DNA of 64,000 nucleotides from Catonia carolina. Lineage: Eukaryota > Arthropoda > Insecta > Hemiptera > Achilidae. The notes under the pieces were generated by a model that searched no databases, had not been told where the DNA came from, and saw nothing but the letters and a program-made list of their open reading frames with translations. This document shows positions 1 to 12,584 of the stretch, in pieces. Every line of letters begins with the position of its first letter. The stretch's first letter is position 1. The translations under genes and the position numbers were made by a program. The DNA is taken from NCBI GenBank assembly GCA_035578175.1, contig JAQMRL010000001.1, forward strand, positions 431,533,545 through 431,597,544. Direction: 5' to 3'.

Positions 1-130
1 GTAGTAGCCACCTCAACTAGTTTCTATGCTGGGGTCCCGAGTTCGATTTTCAATTATGTCTGGATATTTTTCATTTGTAAATTACCTCATATCATTGTCT
101 ACGCAAACATCAAGGCTTATGTAGGCATCA
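1..130 (+). repeat. SINE relic, tRNA-like head 2, partial
   Basis: The first bases resemble the 3' half of the tRNA-derived head of the SINE at 23225-23394: a GGGGTCCCG block, a B-box-like GAGTTCGATTTTC, then a TCTGGATATTTTTCAT stretch matching the TCTGGAATTTTTTTCAT of that copy. The tail is too decayed to align. It may begin outside the window. Confidence 0.5.
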
Positions 131-696
131 TTACTTAATGAAAGAAATTTTAAAAACTTATTAAACGAATTCAGTGTTGCTGTTTATCGTAATTTTACAC
201 CACATAAAATAGTCTTATTTTTGGTTTTTAAAAGCATACTAAGTATTCTCTCATTACAGGAATTCTTACTTTAATCTGTCCATTCATAGTTCTTTTGTTC
301 TTCGTGACAGCCCTTGATTAAATAATCAGTCCCACCGAGTTTTCTCGGTTTATTCTAATTTTCTCAGTATTGCTTCTTATTTTTTAATTCTTTTACCCTA
401 CACCTATTGTTTCGTGCCCTAAATGTTTTTGGTCCACCGTTTGTTGTCCAATCTATACAGATATCTGTAGAATTTCTATCTTATTTTACTAATCGTTCCT
501 ATATTTTATAATACTCCGTTTTTTGTACAGTTTTTCTCTGCCGCGTAACCTGCAGTATTGCCCATCTACTATCCATTATCAATTATCTTGCATGAGATCT
601 TTCTCTCCCACTTTTCTGCTTCTGTTAGAACAGCCTTTGCGATCACGTAAAGGAAATATTTGTCTATACAGCCCCATCTATAATTCCTCCAGTTTC
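131..696. other. no recognisable feature
   Basis: AT-rich sequence with short chance open frames. I see no domain, repeat end or RNA gene. Confidence 0.5.
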
Positions 697-707
697 CTTG
701 ATTTGGC

Positions 708-821
708 TTCTTCCAAGTTCCAGAATTATATACCGTACAGGAGCATAGAGAATACATGAATCTTATTTGGTTTCTTCCAAGTTCCAGAATTATATACCGT
801 ACAGGAGCATAGAGAATACAT
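708..821 (+). repeat. tandem duplication, 64-bp period
   Basis: Bases 708-757 recur without mismatch at 772-821. The 64-bp period gives two units that run past a CTT(G)ATTTGG start. The identical 50-bp core indicates a recent local duplication. Nothing suggests coding. Confidence 0.9.
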
Positions 822-1540
822 CTTAGATGTATCATTTTGTTACAAGAGTAAGCGCCAAAAGTAGCGCCTGGTTGTGGTGCTTAAATATGGGACTCATTTT
901 ATTATATAATACTGCCCTTTCGTTGTCTACAGGTCATTTTAATTCCTGTTTTGTCCCATTGCCCTTTTATAATGATTCCCAGCTAACCAAGTAAAAAGTC
1001 AGGTTATGATATAAGTGCTGGAAAATGGATAAGGAATACGTCTTGAAAGTAATAAATCAATACGTACGATTATTTTTATAAATATCCTTTTTGTTCAATT
1101 TATTTTGTTTATTAGCTTATACATTGATAGTACAATACACGTATACGTTATCACAATAATATAATGTCTGATCTTGGCTTGACTCAAGAGTACTTTTTCT
1201 TGTACAATTCTTCATAGTGCAGTGGCCTTTTCCGTCGACAACACTTGTTCACTTCTTTTTCCGGTAGTCTTCCGATGTGTTAGACTATCTCCTCAAGATA
1301 CTTGAAACTATATCTTCAAGTGATGTGAGACTGCTGACGCAGTTTACGTTAAAAATCAATTAATAAATATAGTAAGTAAATTTACAGTATTTCAAGCAAT
1401 TTTTCTTGGAATACAACCGAAAACATACAATAATGCAGAAATTTTTTAAATTGTTTTAGTATAATTATTTATAGCTATACCATCAGCTTGGTTATTAGCG
1501 ATTACGCAGGATTATCTAATCGTAACGGTGGGTTTTGGCT
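822..1540. other. no recognisable feature
   Basis: AT-rich, no supported gene or repeat. Confidence 0.5.
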
Positions 1541-1544
1541 TGTA

Positions 1545-1625
1545 ATAATTTCCAGACCCTATCCGGGAATCGAATCCGGGAGATCAGCGTTGTAGGCTAT
1601 CGTGCTACCACTAGGTACGCTAAGA
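1545..1625 (-). repeat. SINE head relic, tRNA-like
   Basis: Read on the minus strand this gives GTGGTAGCACGATAGCC (A-box-like), then GGATTCGATTCC (a good B box), then a TCTGGAA stretch as in the head-2 SINEs. It is too divergent and tRNA-atypical to be a working tRNA gene, and no tail is recognisable. Confidence 0.55.
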
Positions 1626-1629
1626 AGTT

Positions 1630-2705
1630 GATCTGAAATTTTTAAACTATTTTTACAGCGATTATTTTCCCTTCATTTAGAAGTAACCTCGATTTTTTTC
1701 AAAATTCTTTCTTAGCAAACACTACCTAAAAAGAAAAAATTTCATATTTTCAGATCTTGTAGGTACTCTGGAAATTTTGTGATGAGTAGGTAATCAGTAA
1801 ATGGGATACGTATATTTTTTCATATATATCATATAAAATTCAACTTTTAGCGATTTAAAATGTTGAAATCCTATAGTTTATATATAATAGTATGTTTTCT
1901 TTTAACAAGATATATGAAAAGTATTACATGTGCCATTACAATTAAATATTTCTTCTAGTATCGTTTAATTTTCAAATGGAACAACAGAAAACAACCCATG
2001 AATTACAATGAACGTGAAGATTTGTTATACATATTAATGCTTTTGTTAAATTCTCTCCTTTAACAAGCTAATCAACTTGTTTTAACTAACATAATAAAAT
2101 GGATTTAATCTTAATCCCTTTTCTTCATTCATTTCATAATTTTTATGAAAATTCAACATTTTTTGCACGTGTCATGTGTCATGAATTAAATACATACGTG
2201 TAATAATTTATTTTATATTCCTTTGAAGAACGTAGATTCTAAATTAATTATGATACAGTAGAATATATTTTAAATAGTACCTACTCACAAATCTTCAAGT
2301 GCAAATTACCGTTATAACCTTTATCTGTCAGATTACATTAATCTAAAACAGTTCTTTAACTTCAAGCAATTCTGAAAACATTTCATTTATAAACAGAATC
2401 CTTTATAAAGTAATTAACTTATCATAAAGAATTTCACTTTATTATGCGTTGACTAAGTACCCTACATAGACGAGGGTTATTCATTAATTAATATTTTGTT
2501 GAGAAATAACAATGAACAAAATAAATTGAACAAAGGATATTTATACAAATGTTATTTACATGTTTATACCATTTCTAGACGTAGTCACATTTCACTTTCC
2601 AACACTTATATCATGACCTGACTTATTACCTGGTAGTCCTACCTGTGAATCATAATAAATCAGCAATAGGACACCACTCTTGCAACAAAAATGAAACATC
2701 TAAGA
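1630..2705. other. no recognisable feature
   Basis: Very AT-rich unique-looking sequence with no supported gene. Confidence 0.5.
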
Positions 2706-2714
2706 TGTTATGAC

Positions 2715-3165
2715 TTTTTATGCGCCTGTATGGTGAAGAACATTGGACTTTTGATGAAGCCAAACCCAGAAAACTGGGAGAATTTAATATGTGGCTGTAT
2801 AAGCAAATGTTGAGAGTACCATGGATTGATCAGATTACAAATGTAAAGCTTATCCGGAAAATGAAAAAAAAACTTGGAAATCATTTTCGACATCAAAAGT
2901 AGAAAGCTTCAATTCGTGGACATGTAATGAAAAATGAATCCAGATAGTTATTCTTTCCAGCCATTCTACAGGGAAAGATATAATAATTATATGAAAAATG
3001 AGGACCTAACAGAAGAAAGGTGTTGCGGCTTCAAAATCTGTGAAGTTGGTATGGAAAAAGCTCAGAAGAACTATTTCGTAATGCAAAGAAGAAAGTGAAA
3101 ATTGCTATGATGGTCACCAATAATCGGAACGGATAGGTAACTAAAGAAGATGTTACGACAGCACC
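2715..3165 (+). pseudogene. RTE-like LINE, C-terminal ORF2 relic
   Basis: The reading at 2720-2902 shows LYGEEHWTFDEA, LGEFNMWLYKQMLR and WIDQITNVKLIRKM. This is the segment after the reverse-transcriptase thumb that normally reads YGCEAWTL...FEMWCYRRMLRI.W.D..TN. It continues through frameshifts: RGHVMKNES near 2915 and a terminal KIAMMVTNNRNG near 3098-3137, matching the common LINE ending IAMMIANLRNG. There is no catalytic palm domain, so this is only a 5'-truncated tail. Frameshifts and stops make it dead. Clade assignment is from recalled family patterns. Confidence 0.8.
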
Positions 3166-3169
3166 AAAT

Positions 3170-3465
3170 TTCAGTGTCTGTTCCTCCTGCAAAGAACGTC
3201 ACTACCAAACTGCCTATTCATTCAATTTTTATTATGAGTAATACAATCCAGCAGTTTTAATCATTAATCAAAATATTTTCTTTCACGAAGATAACCAACC
3301 AAATGTAACTACTTCTACCTGTGCGTTGACAGTGTTGTCGTCAGAAATCACAAATTCAAGAATATTTAATTATTATCTTTAAATAATTAAATAGAATCGG
3401 CAGAAAATAACAAAAATATTTATATACTCGTATAAATATGTAAAGCTTCAGAATATAAGACTAGT
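3170..3465. other. no recognisable feature
   Basis: AT-rich spacer between a LINE relic and the Helitron-type relic. Confidence 0.4.
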
Positions 3466-3469
3466 TCTT

Positions 3470-4238
3470 TTAGCAACCCCCGCTCGCTTCGCTTCACAGT
3501 AGCTAATGTAGGCCTTATTAAATTATTTTAAAACCTCTCTATATACAATATTTGTGGTTTTGTTGACCTGTGACAGTAAAATAAATTGTTTTTCTGCACT
3601 TCCAGCTCTAGAAAGTCCGATATAAAGTTGTCCATGAGTGAAGGAAGCACTCTTGTCTCAAATCGATGCCCACCGTTTTAAATGTTTGTCCCTGCGATTT
3701 AACAGAATTGAATAGAATTCATAGAAGAATACCGATGTAAAAGAAAGAAACAGTTGATGTATGGCTGAGATAAGAGACAGTAATACGTGGGTGTGGTACG
3801 CAGAGTAATTGGAAATATATGATCTCATTTGCTACCTGTCGAATGAAAACAAATATATTAAAAATGCAGTACAAAAATAAAAAATTTGAATATTTCCGAA
3901 TTTTTAATGTTTTTGGAATCGAATGTTATTCTTCAGTTTTTTATGAAATATAAAAGTTGAATTGTGCTTCTAGCCCAAAAAATACTCCATCCAGAGGACT
4001 TAGAAAAAATAAAAGTGCTATGGACCCAATAAACTAAAACATGCGACATCTTCACAGTTTAAGTTGCTTAACTTACTTAATTAAAGTTACTTAAAGTAGC
4101 AAAATAGCCTATATTGATCAGAAAGCTCTAAGTTATGCAACAATGAAAGATTTTTTAAAATTAGTTTAGTAGTTTCTGAGATTACTTCATACAAACTAAC
4201 AAACATGCAGACGTTTCTTCTTTATTATATTAGTATAG
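3470..4238 (-). mobile_element. Helitron/Helentron-type relic, internally deleted
   Basis: On the minus strand the element opens near 4238 with ATCTATACTAATATAATAAAG, then a TCTCAGAAACTACTAAAC segment and a TATAGGCTATTTTG segment. These are the usual opening of insect Helitron-like elements. The other end (3480-3500) is the GCGAAGCGAGCGGGGG block typical of their 3' hairpin region. Between 3730 and 3530 lies the end of a Pif1-like helicase: QGQTFKTVGIDLRQECFLH, then LYRTFRAGSAEKQF and NIVYREVLK, matching motif V/VI regions of Helitron helicases with frameshifts. Rep and most helicase coding is gone. Confidence 0.7.
3525..3730 (-). pseudogene. Helitron helicase C-terminus (Pif1-like), decayed
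   Basis: The translation gives SQGQTFKTVGIDLRQECFLH, a changed equivalent of the Pif1 motif with consensus KSQGQT..VGIDLR...F.HGQLYVALSR, followed by RAGSAEKQFIL and TTNIVYREVLK. At least one frameshift separates the blocks, and no upstream nucleotide-binding motif remains. It belongs to the relic spanning 3470-4238. Confidence 0.7.
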
Positions 4239-4690
4239 ATAATAACTCCGGTAACAAATTTTTTCAGGAAAAAAAATTTTATTCTTGAGGTTTCTACTTA
4301 TAAAGCAGGAAGCACCAGACTTTCTAACCAAATAATCAATTTTTCCTGGGAAAGAACAACAAAATCGAAATGGAAAAAGGAAGTCCAACAGGAGATGGAA
4401 GAGTTAAGAATTTCAAGGGAAGATCTGATAACAATATCTAGTAAATACAAAGAGCTAATTAAAAATAATGTTACATTTGAGCCTAAAACTAGAAACAAAT
4501 CCAGGAGGGTGGATTCGGACGAGGACATAGGCCAAACTTCGGAACGCCTCAAAAATGTTTATAAAAAGAAAGAAGCAAGATCAAAACAACTTACACACTT
4601 CGGGAATAAGCGAACCGATTATAAAATGGACAGAATGGATTACGGAATGGACTGGTAGTTGACTCAAGTGATCCTAGAGGTCGTGAAAGC
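4230..4690 (+). pseudogene. RTE-like LINE extreme C-terminal tail, copy 1
   Basis: Shares a dispersed repeat with 28815-29245 almost along its whole length. The open part at 4395-4658 reads SREDLITISSKYKELI, then TFEPKTRNKSRRVDSDED, SERLKNVYKKKEARSKQL and THFGNK. This is the basic tail seen after RTE-like reverse transcriptases (pattern KWSEERR..HSERMK.YW..RK). The preceding NFSWERTTKSKWKKEVQQEMEEL is also visible in frame with the second copy. It lacks all catalytic domains. Confidence 0.7.
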
Positions 4691-4699
4691 TAAAAACCT

Positions 4700-6515
4700 A
4701 AAACAGCTTCAGTTCATTTTAATCAAATTCGAAAATTACAAGAAAATTAAATTCTTCTAATACTACAGATAAAACAAAAAAATCTCTTAATCATTACATA
4801 ACAATCTTGCATTTTATCCCTCTAATTTTCTCTTTTCAACCGGAGACGATTATCATAATCTGGTCAATAAACAGCACCTAAACCAATACTCCATTTCTTT
4901 TTTATAATTTTATTTCTGTTCTTCTTGTTTACAGCCCATACATTTACAGTATAAGTAATTATTACCAATAAAATACGTTTAATTACTTATGTAACGAAAA
5001 TATGGTTTTGAGAAAAATACAATAACATTTCTAAGGCTCTTATTTTGTGAATCGAACTGAACACTCTCGGGTGAGGTATGATTACTCTGGTACTCCAAGT
5101 TGGACATTTTAAGGCATGCTGATAACTTGATAGTAAAAGAAATCTCATTTGTAATCCACAACAAAGCCAAGAAAAATAACGAATAAATTTTAAATCAACT
5201 CACCAAATATAATTGTTACAGAGTATATAAATATTTAAATAAAATTCTAATATATTAAACTAATAAATTGAATGTTTACAGTGATATGAAATTCTTATTA
5301 GTTTTTAATAAATTTTTCCAGTTCTATTTCGTATCATGGTAATTAAACTATGATTTATAACATTTATTAAATTTATATGCATATTAAAAAGAAAAATCCG
5401 GAATTAATATTCAGTGAATTTCTTGTCAAGAAAAAAGGAATAATAAATATACATTACCACATTTAAATATAAATGAAAATTTCCCCTTAAATTAGGTAAG
5501 CACGATTAAAAGAGTAGTAAATATTAATGGAAGTGATAACGCAGCTTTTTCCCTCCATATATTCATACATATATTAAATTATGGATGGAAAAAATAAAGA
5601 TAAATAGTAAAAGAACAAATTAAATAATACCCCGGATTTAACCAAATGCAGATTAGTTACAAATTGGCCCTGTTTTATTACTGCTACTGAAAAACCCATT
5701 GCAGATATTGCTTTTATATAAATCATTTGTTTTTTTTCTACAACATCCCAAAGCTATCCAGTACCTATCATTAATGTGTGTTTGTGGGTCGGGATTCAAT
5801 GCAGTAAAAAGATTGTAGGCATAAACAAAATACAACAATTTTGATCTAGGTAGTACACTAATTTATTGCAATCCATTATTATTTTTTAATTATAAACCTA
5901 AACTATTTAACTGCTATTCATAAACAATATTTACTATTCGAATATTAATAACCTGTAATCTTTTCACACACTGTGAAGAAAAGAAACAGTTATATTGCAA
6001 CAACTAAGCCAAGGTTTATTCGGGTTCCAAGTATAGTACTCATTAATGATAAAGTAACTTATAACAATATTTATTTACAAAATTATATATAGCTTATATT
6101 AATTATTATTAAACCATCTTCCCCAGGAATTTTTTCTTTCATTTGTTTCCTACAACCTGTTTTGCGATTTTTCCCTTAATATTATTTACTGTTTTCTGTT
6201 ACATATCAGTATTGAATTCTCTCTCCGTACAAACATTTCAAATAAAAGGTGTCGATTCTTTAATTTAATAATTTAAACAAACCTGAAGCAGACCCATTAA
6301 ATACCTTGGTACACGTACTTCTTGACAAATGCCTAAATCTAAAAACACATTATACATAACAAAAGCATCTAGTCAACTTAGAAATTTTACAATTGTGGGG
6401 CTCAGCAACTCATTCAAACATTATTTTTTTGACACTTTCAATTGAAATTTAGTATCTGTTATTAAATTAATACAATTTCTAAATATTAAGCTAATGTTCC
6501 AAAACTTGATTTACT
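4700..6515. other. no recognisable feature
   Basis: AT-rich sequence. Short frames (for example 4979-5170 and 5653-5838 on the minus strand) have no recognisable domain. Confidence 0.5.
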
Positions 6516-6519
6516 TGAA

Positions 6520-7055
6520 GAAGCGTGCAGTCATCACCACAGTCCTACAGTTGGCCAAGAAGATCTCTTGGCCAGAGGCGCTTCAAACGTCTGCCCTGAG
6601 CACCTGGTATCACCCTAGTGTACATGTTTTGTATGAGAGGGTTGTCATGTAATTCAAATTTGTCATGCATGGTCTTGTATAGTTATTTTCCGACATCAAT
6701 TACGTATGGGATTTGTAAGTCTTTGTGCAACATTGAGTTTAAGATGTCAAAGGGGCATTGCGTTATCGTTCGTAGAATCTTGTTCTGAATCGCTTATATA
6801 CGTTTCCTGGGTGAAGCAGATCCCCAAAGTTGAACTGTGGGTATATGTCCAGATTGGTCTTAAGACTGTCTTGTAGATAGTTATTTTGTGTGACATGTTT
6901 AATTTAGAATGTCTATCGAGTAAGCGTTTCAGTTAATAGAAGCGTGTTTTGAGTTTGTGGCGTGTGGGTGTAACATGTGCGTTCCACGTAAGTTTTCTGT
7001 CCAAGTGTAAGCCTAAGTGTAAGACGTAGTTGATGTGACGTCAAACATCCTGCAA
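6520..7055 (-). pseudogene. jockey-clade LINE, reverse transcriptase C-terminal relic
   Basis: Minus-strand reading, with frameshifts: L.RKLTWN.H.T (from 7020), L.RLLDRHSKLNMSHKITIYKTVLRP near 6930-6850, PTVQLWGSASPRKRIxAIQNKILRTI near 6840-6770, CPFDILNSMLHKDLQIPYVIDV near 6765-6690, then FELHDNPLIQ. This follows the order seen at the end of jockey-type ORF2 (LDRKLTW, RPIWTYG.QLWG.A, IQ..Q.K.LR.I..AP, LH.DL.IP.V). Another fragment of the same clade is at 38270-38700. Confidence 0.75.
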
Positions 7056-7059
7056 GTGC

Positions 7060-8700
7060 AATAAAAATTACTTTGACCAATCACAGCATCGCCTTTCTAT
7101 AATAATATTTCTATAACAATTAAATATATAATATGTTACAATGACAACTATTAGTGCCACAAAGAGATTTAGGCATTCCAACAATTCAATAAGGAAGCAA
7201 CACATTCAGTCGAAAATACCAAAGGTTCGAATCACACACACTCACACAAATTATCTGACTATCTCATTCTCATAAAACGGAAAACCCATCTACATTTTGT
7301 TAAATACGCATAAGAATATATTTCTGCAATAATAGAAATCTATCTAAAAGTATAAGTGCTGCATTCCATTAACGGTTACTTTTAAATGGCATTGAAGAAA
7401 ACCTACTGAATTATAAAACTAAAAGTCCCTATTTTTATTCCTATAGTTTTGATTAATATAATGAAATATTGTGAATATTAACACCGAAACAACAAAAATT
7501 CTTTTATTTTTTTCTATGTGGTAACGGCAAGGCTTATAATTGAACAATATATTGTAATTAAGTGAAAATATTAAACAATTTTTAAAATTTTAATTTTAAT
7601 TCTTTTTAAATACTTATTTTTATTTTAATATATATTAAAAAAACCAAAAATAACTAACTAGCAAACACGTTATCCTTAATAAACTTGCCTACATTACGAC
7701 GTCTTCATCGCCAGTAGATGAGAGATTACTAAAAATGTTTTATTTTTAAATATTATTTATTATGTATTTTCTTTAACTTTTGACAATTCATATTGTAGTT
7801 TACTTGCATAAGATGTTCTTAATCACGTTATTCATATCATTTTGTTTCTATATTTGTCATCACATTTGGTGGTTATGCTTTTGTAGTATATGGCCCTAGT
7901 TCCAAATTAAGGAATAGTCAAAAAAAATTAAAACACTACCTTGTATGAATGTTTTAAAATATATGAAAAACTCACCGTTATTTTAAATGTCAATTGAGTC
8001 TTGAAAATTAATTGCAGACGGTGGAATTTAAATGCCGACTCAAATGTTTAATTTACTTCAAATTTATTCATCTCATTGCCATTATTAAAATGAAAGTAAA
8101 AAAAGATCAAAAAGCACGTTTTCTAGATTATTTCTACAATAACGAGTAACAACAAAAACAATAATAATAATAATAATAATTTTGTTACTTTAATTAAAAT
8201 TTGAATTTAGTGTTGGATAATTTAAGCAAGAAGAAACTAAGAAACTAAAATATTATTTACGATTATAACATTGTAAAAATTTATTGTGATTATCGAACGA
8301 CGGACTGAATGGCTTTACGTAAAGTCCTTGGAAATGTACGTTACTTGCATCTTGATTTCAACTTGCGCCTACCACGTCGATTTTCTTCCTCTTCAAGGGT
8401 TTTTCTTTTCGTTGGCTACCTCTTTCCCCGATTTCAAGCTTTTATGTTATTACTCGTAATCATCTTCTCTTTCTACTCTACTTCAGCACTCGCTCTAATA
8501 TTTTAAAGTATTCTCTCGTTTCTTTATCTTCAATTTAAGATATTTTAAACAGTTAGTTTTCTTTTCTATCTAAGTACAGAGTACGCTGTTCTAATACTTG
8601 TTGTTTTTCTTTTTAATTTTAATAATATCTCTACATTATATATTGCAATATTTTATGAGAGATAAGTCATTTAATTTTTATTTGTAGGCCTATACCTTTT
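7060..8700. other. no gene seen; short (AAT)n tract at 8158-8180
   Basis: AT-rich sequence with an imperfect (AAT)n microsatellite of seven to eight units. The 65-codon frame at 8309-8506 has a hydrophobic end but no recognisable domain or splice context. Confidence 0.5.
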
Positions 8701-8704
8701 TGTA

Positions 8705-9469
8705 TTAAGGGGAGCACTATACCTCCTATCTAACCCATGTTAAATTGACTGTTTTTAGGTACACGTTTCTAAAAACCCGTTAGAGTTAAGTCTTTCATTT
8801 TTTTGTGCCTTTTCTAAAAACCTTTTTAAGCTCTGGTACTAGAATTTGTTATTATTGAGCTAGCGATACAATTTTGAGAAACTTTTTTTGAAAAATGCAA
8901 AAACAATGTAATTTTTTTGTAGAACTTTTTATTTTATTTTAAACTTAGTAATAATAGTGCAATGATTAGTATCATGTATATCAAAACCATACTGGGGAAT
9001 ATGCTGAAAAAAATTTCAATCATGTTAGTCAAATAGTTTTTGAGAAAATTTTACCTTCATGGAAGAAATTAATTTGCAAGAAATGAGCTGTAAAGTTTTA
9101 CTTATCCTAAAATTGGCGTGCATCATAGTATTAGACCATAATATTAGTATTAGATCCTCATCAGACTGTTCTTTCTCTTCAAATAATTTCCTTTTTTCTA
9201 GTTTTGCTTCTTTTGACACACTTTCCATTGCCTTCTCAACCTTTTGTATTCTTTGAATATCGCAAATCTTAAATGTTTTAATAGATTAACTCAATTAAAA
9301 AAAATTTTGGCCATGACATTACTTAAAAAAAATCCGCATAACTTCCGTAAATTTTATCGTACTGTAATAATTTTTGTATCTAATCACACAGAAAAAATAC
9401 AGAAGGCAATAACGCCAAAATTCAAAAATAGATTTATTTTTATTTTCGATATATAGTGCTCTCCTTTAA
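8705..9469. mobile_element. TTAA-flanked MITE, piggyBac-like
   Basis: The left end reads TTAA then GGGGAGCACTATA (from 8709). The right end is the inverted equivalent, TATAGTGCTCTCCT followed by TTAA (to 9469). The roughly 14-bp inverted ends and TTAA on both sides fit a piggyBac-type non-autonomous element of about 757 bp. No transposase coding is present inside. The family call rests only on the TTAA target and the ends. Confidence 0.55.
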
Positions 9470-9474
9470 CAAAC

Positions 9475-10420
9475 TTTCACTTAACGGGGAATAAAACTTT
9501 GGATCTTCATATTTGTAATTTTTTTCAATACGTAATATGCCACCGAGATTGTTAATGATAAACACCATTGTATTTTAAAATACTTCAGGCTCTATCATAT
9601 TATCATGAAGAATGTTTAATTTTTAAAAAAAACTATTCATTTTGATTGTAAAATTTTTCTGTGTAGTTTTTTCATTGACTTTAGAAAAAATATAATTTTT
9701 CTTTTTATAATGAAGTAAACTAGATATTATTTAAGAAACTAGATTTAGATGGGGGTAACATGATGAAGTTATGTACCTGTATTTTTTTATAATCTGCAAC
9801 GGGAATCATTGTGAAAACTAAATAAATAATTTCAATCCTGTTTCTTTTTTTCTAATTTTATCCGATTAACATGTGTAAAAAATTTGAATAGAATAATCTA
9901 TAGATTAAATTTAAATCTATTCAGAAAAGAAAGATTGATTAAAAAGGTAATTTATGTTGTGGCAAACATAAATTATTATTTACGCTGGGAAGATGAGGCT
10001 GCTTGTGGTAAAATTGATTTCAGTTCCCATTCATAAATTTAATCAAAGCATAATGATTTTATTTATTCATTTTATTACTCTTGGTTTGTAATTTATTATT
10101 CATTATATTTATTTTGTTTTATGTTTCGGTGAACTTATTTTGTACAATTTTTTTTTTATTTTACTTATATTTTATTGATCAGTAATAGTTTTTGTAACCA
10201 ATATTCGGATTTGTGTTGAATTTGATTAAATCGTAATCTGGTTTATTGAGTTTCAAATTGTTTAAAATATTAGTGTTTTTATAGTAATTGTTAATAATAT
10301 TTGGGGTCATTTTACTACTTCTTTCCTAACGACTAACTTAAAGTTGTAATATTACTTTTCTCTCTACTCAATATTTACTTATATATATAATTGTAAAGAA
10401 TGATTAAATAAATTACGTAT
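9475..10420. other. no recognisable feature
   Basis: AT-rich sequence, no supported gene or repeat end. Confidence 0.5.
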
Positions 10421-10423
10421 AAT

Positions 10424-10780
10424 CTATATAAATAAAATTGTGATTTAGTCTGTATAATTTTTCAAAATGCCCCAAATTTTGTTTCTACGCCAAATGTACC
10501 ACATAAACACCGAAAATAAGTTCACCTGAATTTTTGTCTGTTTGTTTATCTGTTTGTCTGTTTGTATGTTACGGCATCACGCGAGAACCACTGAACCAAA
10601 TTCAATGAATTTCGGTATCTAGGTTCTGGACATAATCAAAATGAAAATAGGCTATAAATAATTTTAATATCACAAAGGGATAAGGAAGTTCAGAGGGAGG
10701 GGCGAACAAAAAACTACGAATATCTCCGTTAAAAGCCAATGTATCAAAAAATTTTATATAATCGAAATTACGAAAAGTTT
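10424..10780 (+). mobile_element. Helitron-like 5' region relic
   Basis: Starts with ATCTATATAAATAAAATTG and continues through a run of TGTTTGTT units, then ACGGCATCACGCGAGAACCACTG and GGGATAAGGAAGTTC. Insect Helitron-like non-autonomous elements commonly open this way. I cannot place a 3' end. No protein is encoded. Confidence 0.45.
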
Positions 10781-11149
10781 AAAAACGAATAAGTTTTATT
10801 ATGCAAAGTTTTTCATTTTAATGCATGCTAACGGAGATTTTACCAATTTAAAAAAAATAATCCAATATTTTTAGAAGAATATTAACATAAAAAATAAACA
10901 GCATGTTTAATAAACACAGGCCTACGCGCCGGTAAATCCCGTATTCATACAGTCAGTTACCTACCTACCCATTCCGCCAGTACCTTATACACTTTTTCTC
11001 AGTCACATTGTCAAAAATAAATCAGTCGTCTTAACAGTGGTCACCATCGTGGTGTTCCTATTGTAATTTACCTTTCATTTATTATGAAAATAATAAAGCG
11101 CTGCATATCTTAATTTACAAACACCAAGATCTCGTTTTTATTTTATGTT

Positions 11150-11292
11150 CAACTATTTTTTTTCATAAATAATAATGCTGACGTTGAAAGGAGGTAGATA
11201 GCAATGAGTAGTTAAAGAATATCAGACCTGACAGGGATTGAACTCGGTACCCCAAATAACCGTCCACGACACCAAGAAAACCGTTCAAAGAA
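11150..11292 (-). repeat. SINE relic, head 2 type
   Basis: Minus strand: GTGTCGTGGACGG, GGGGTACCGAGTTCAATCCC (B-box region), then TCAGGTCTGATATTC and CATTGC, matching the head of the SINE at 23225. The 3' part (CTCCTTTCAACGTCAGCATTATTATTTATG, given here only as a description of tail position 11160-11190) differs from both tails defined elsewhere in the window. Confidence 0.5.
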
Positions 11293-12584
11293 CGAGTACT
11301 TTAGCTAGTTTATACATAAATTACACAGATTTTATTGGGAGATTAAAATTAGAAGTAAAAATTGAAGAAGATCTGGTTTAGAGTTTGAAAAGAAGTTAGA
11401 CTTTTTTAAACAAAGTAGATTATTTAGTTATATTTGAACGGATAAGTGTATGTAGTGTGTATTGAATAAGTGTGTATTTTAGGGTATGTGTTACTTTATG
11501 TGTAAATTATTTATTTAATGTGTGTTTGTCGCACTTTCGGTGGCTTCTTTACACCAAGCGTAAATGTTTTAAATGTTTAACTTTTGACGAAGTTCCTATA
11601 AGAACTCAATGTATTTTGTATTAAACTGTCGAGGGATCAATACACCTTGGCAATTAGGTAGTTGTTAAGTAATTGATAAAGTGTAAGTGAATATTATCTG
11701 AGTAAATTACAGTATAGATTAAATTTATCACCTTACCTTTGGTTGCTTTTTAAGTTTAAAAAACTTACGCGCGTTTCGGTGGTACCACCTGCTTCAGAGC
11801 ACTATTATTAAAATTTAGAACAGTTTTTCCATTCAGTCATTTAGATTAAACCTGCCTTAAATTTCATTCCTGTATTCGTTTACACTTACTAAAGTAGATG
11901 ACAGCAGCTTCTTTAATATAATTATAATCTTTAAATTGTAATTAAATCGTCTAATTACAAAACCAGATACATCCAAAACTTTCGTATTTTATATTTTTGC
12001 ATTTTCTAACAGCTTACAACCTTTTACATGCACTGTAAAATGCATATGTTTAAAAACCATCTATATCCTTATTGAAAACGCGCATAAAGTTGCTGGTTAG
12101 TTTCAAAACCAGATACATCCATTCTCTAGTATTGACCTCGAAAAACATATGCTTATGTCACACGGCTTGAACATTAGTTTATTTTATTTTATTAGTTTGA
12201 GGTTATGTTGTATTATGAGCAGGTAGTTTCAAGCTGTATTTTAGTGGACGTTTTTTCTTTATTTGTATAATAAGTGTCGTCATTTTTCTCAAATTAACAT
12301 TAAAGTTAGTGATTTATTTTAATATTACAAAATTGTATTATCCTGAAGAAGTTAGTAATAATAAATCACGGAAGAAGCATTATGAAAAGTTGTTATTCAT
12401 AATCATAATTTAATATTATTGTACATAATTTTTGTAAATTTTATTCCTAAAACAGCAAATTTTGTGATTAATTATGTTGCAAATTGAAATAATCATACGT
12501 TTTATATATTTTGTTTTTTAAGTTTATTTCAAAAACAGATAGATCCGAATTCCATTTCAGAACCAGATACATTCACTTATAGTA

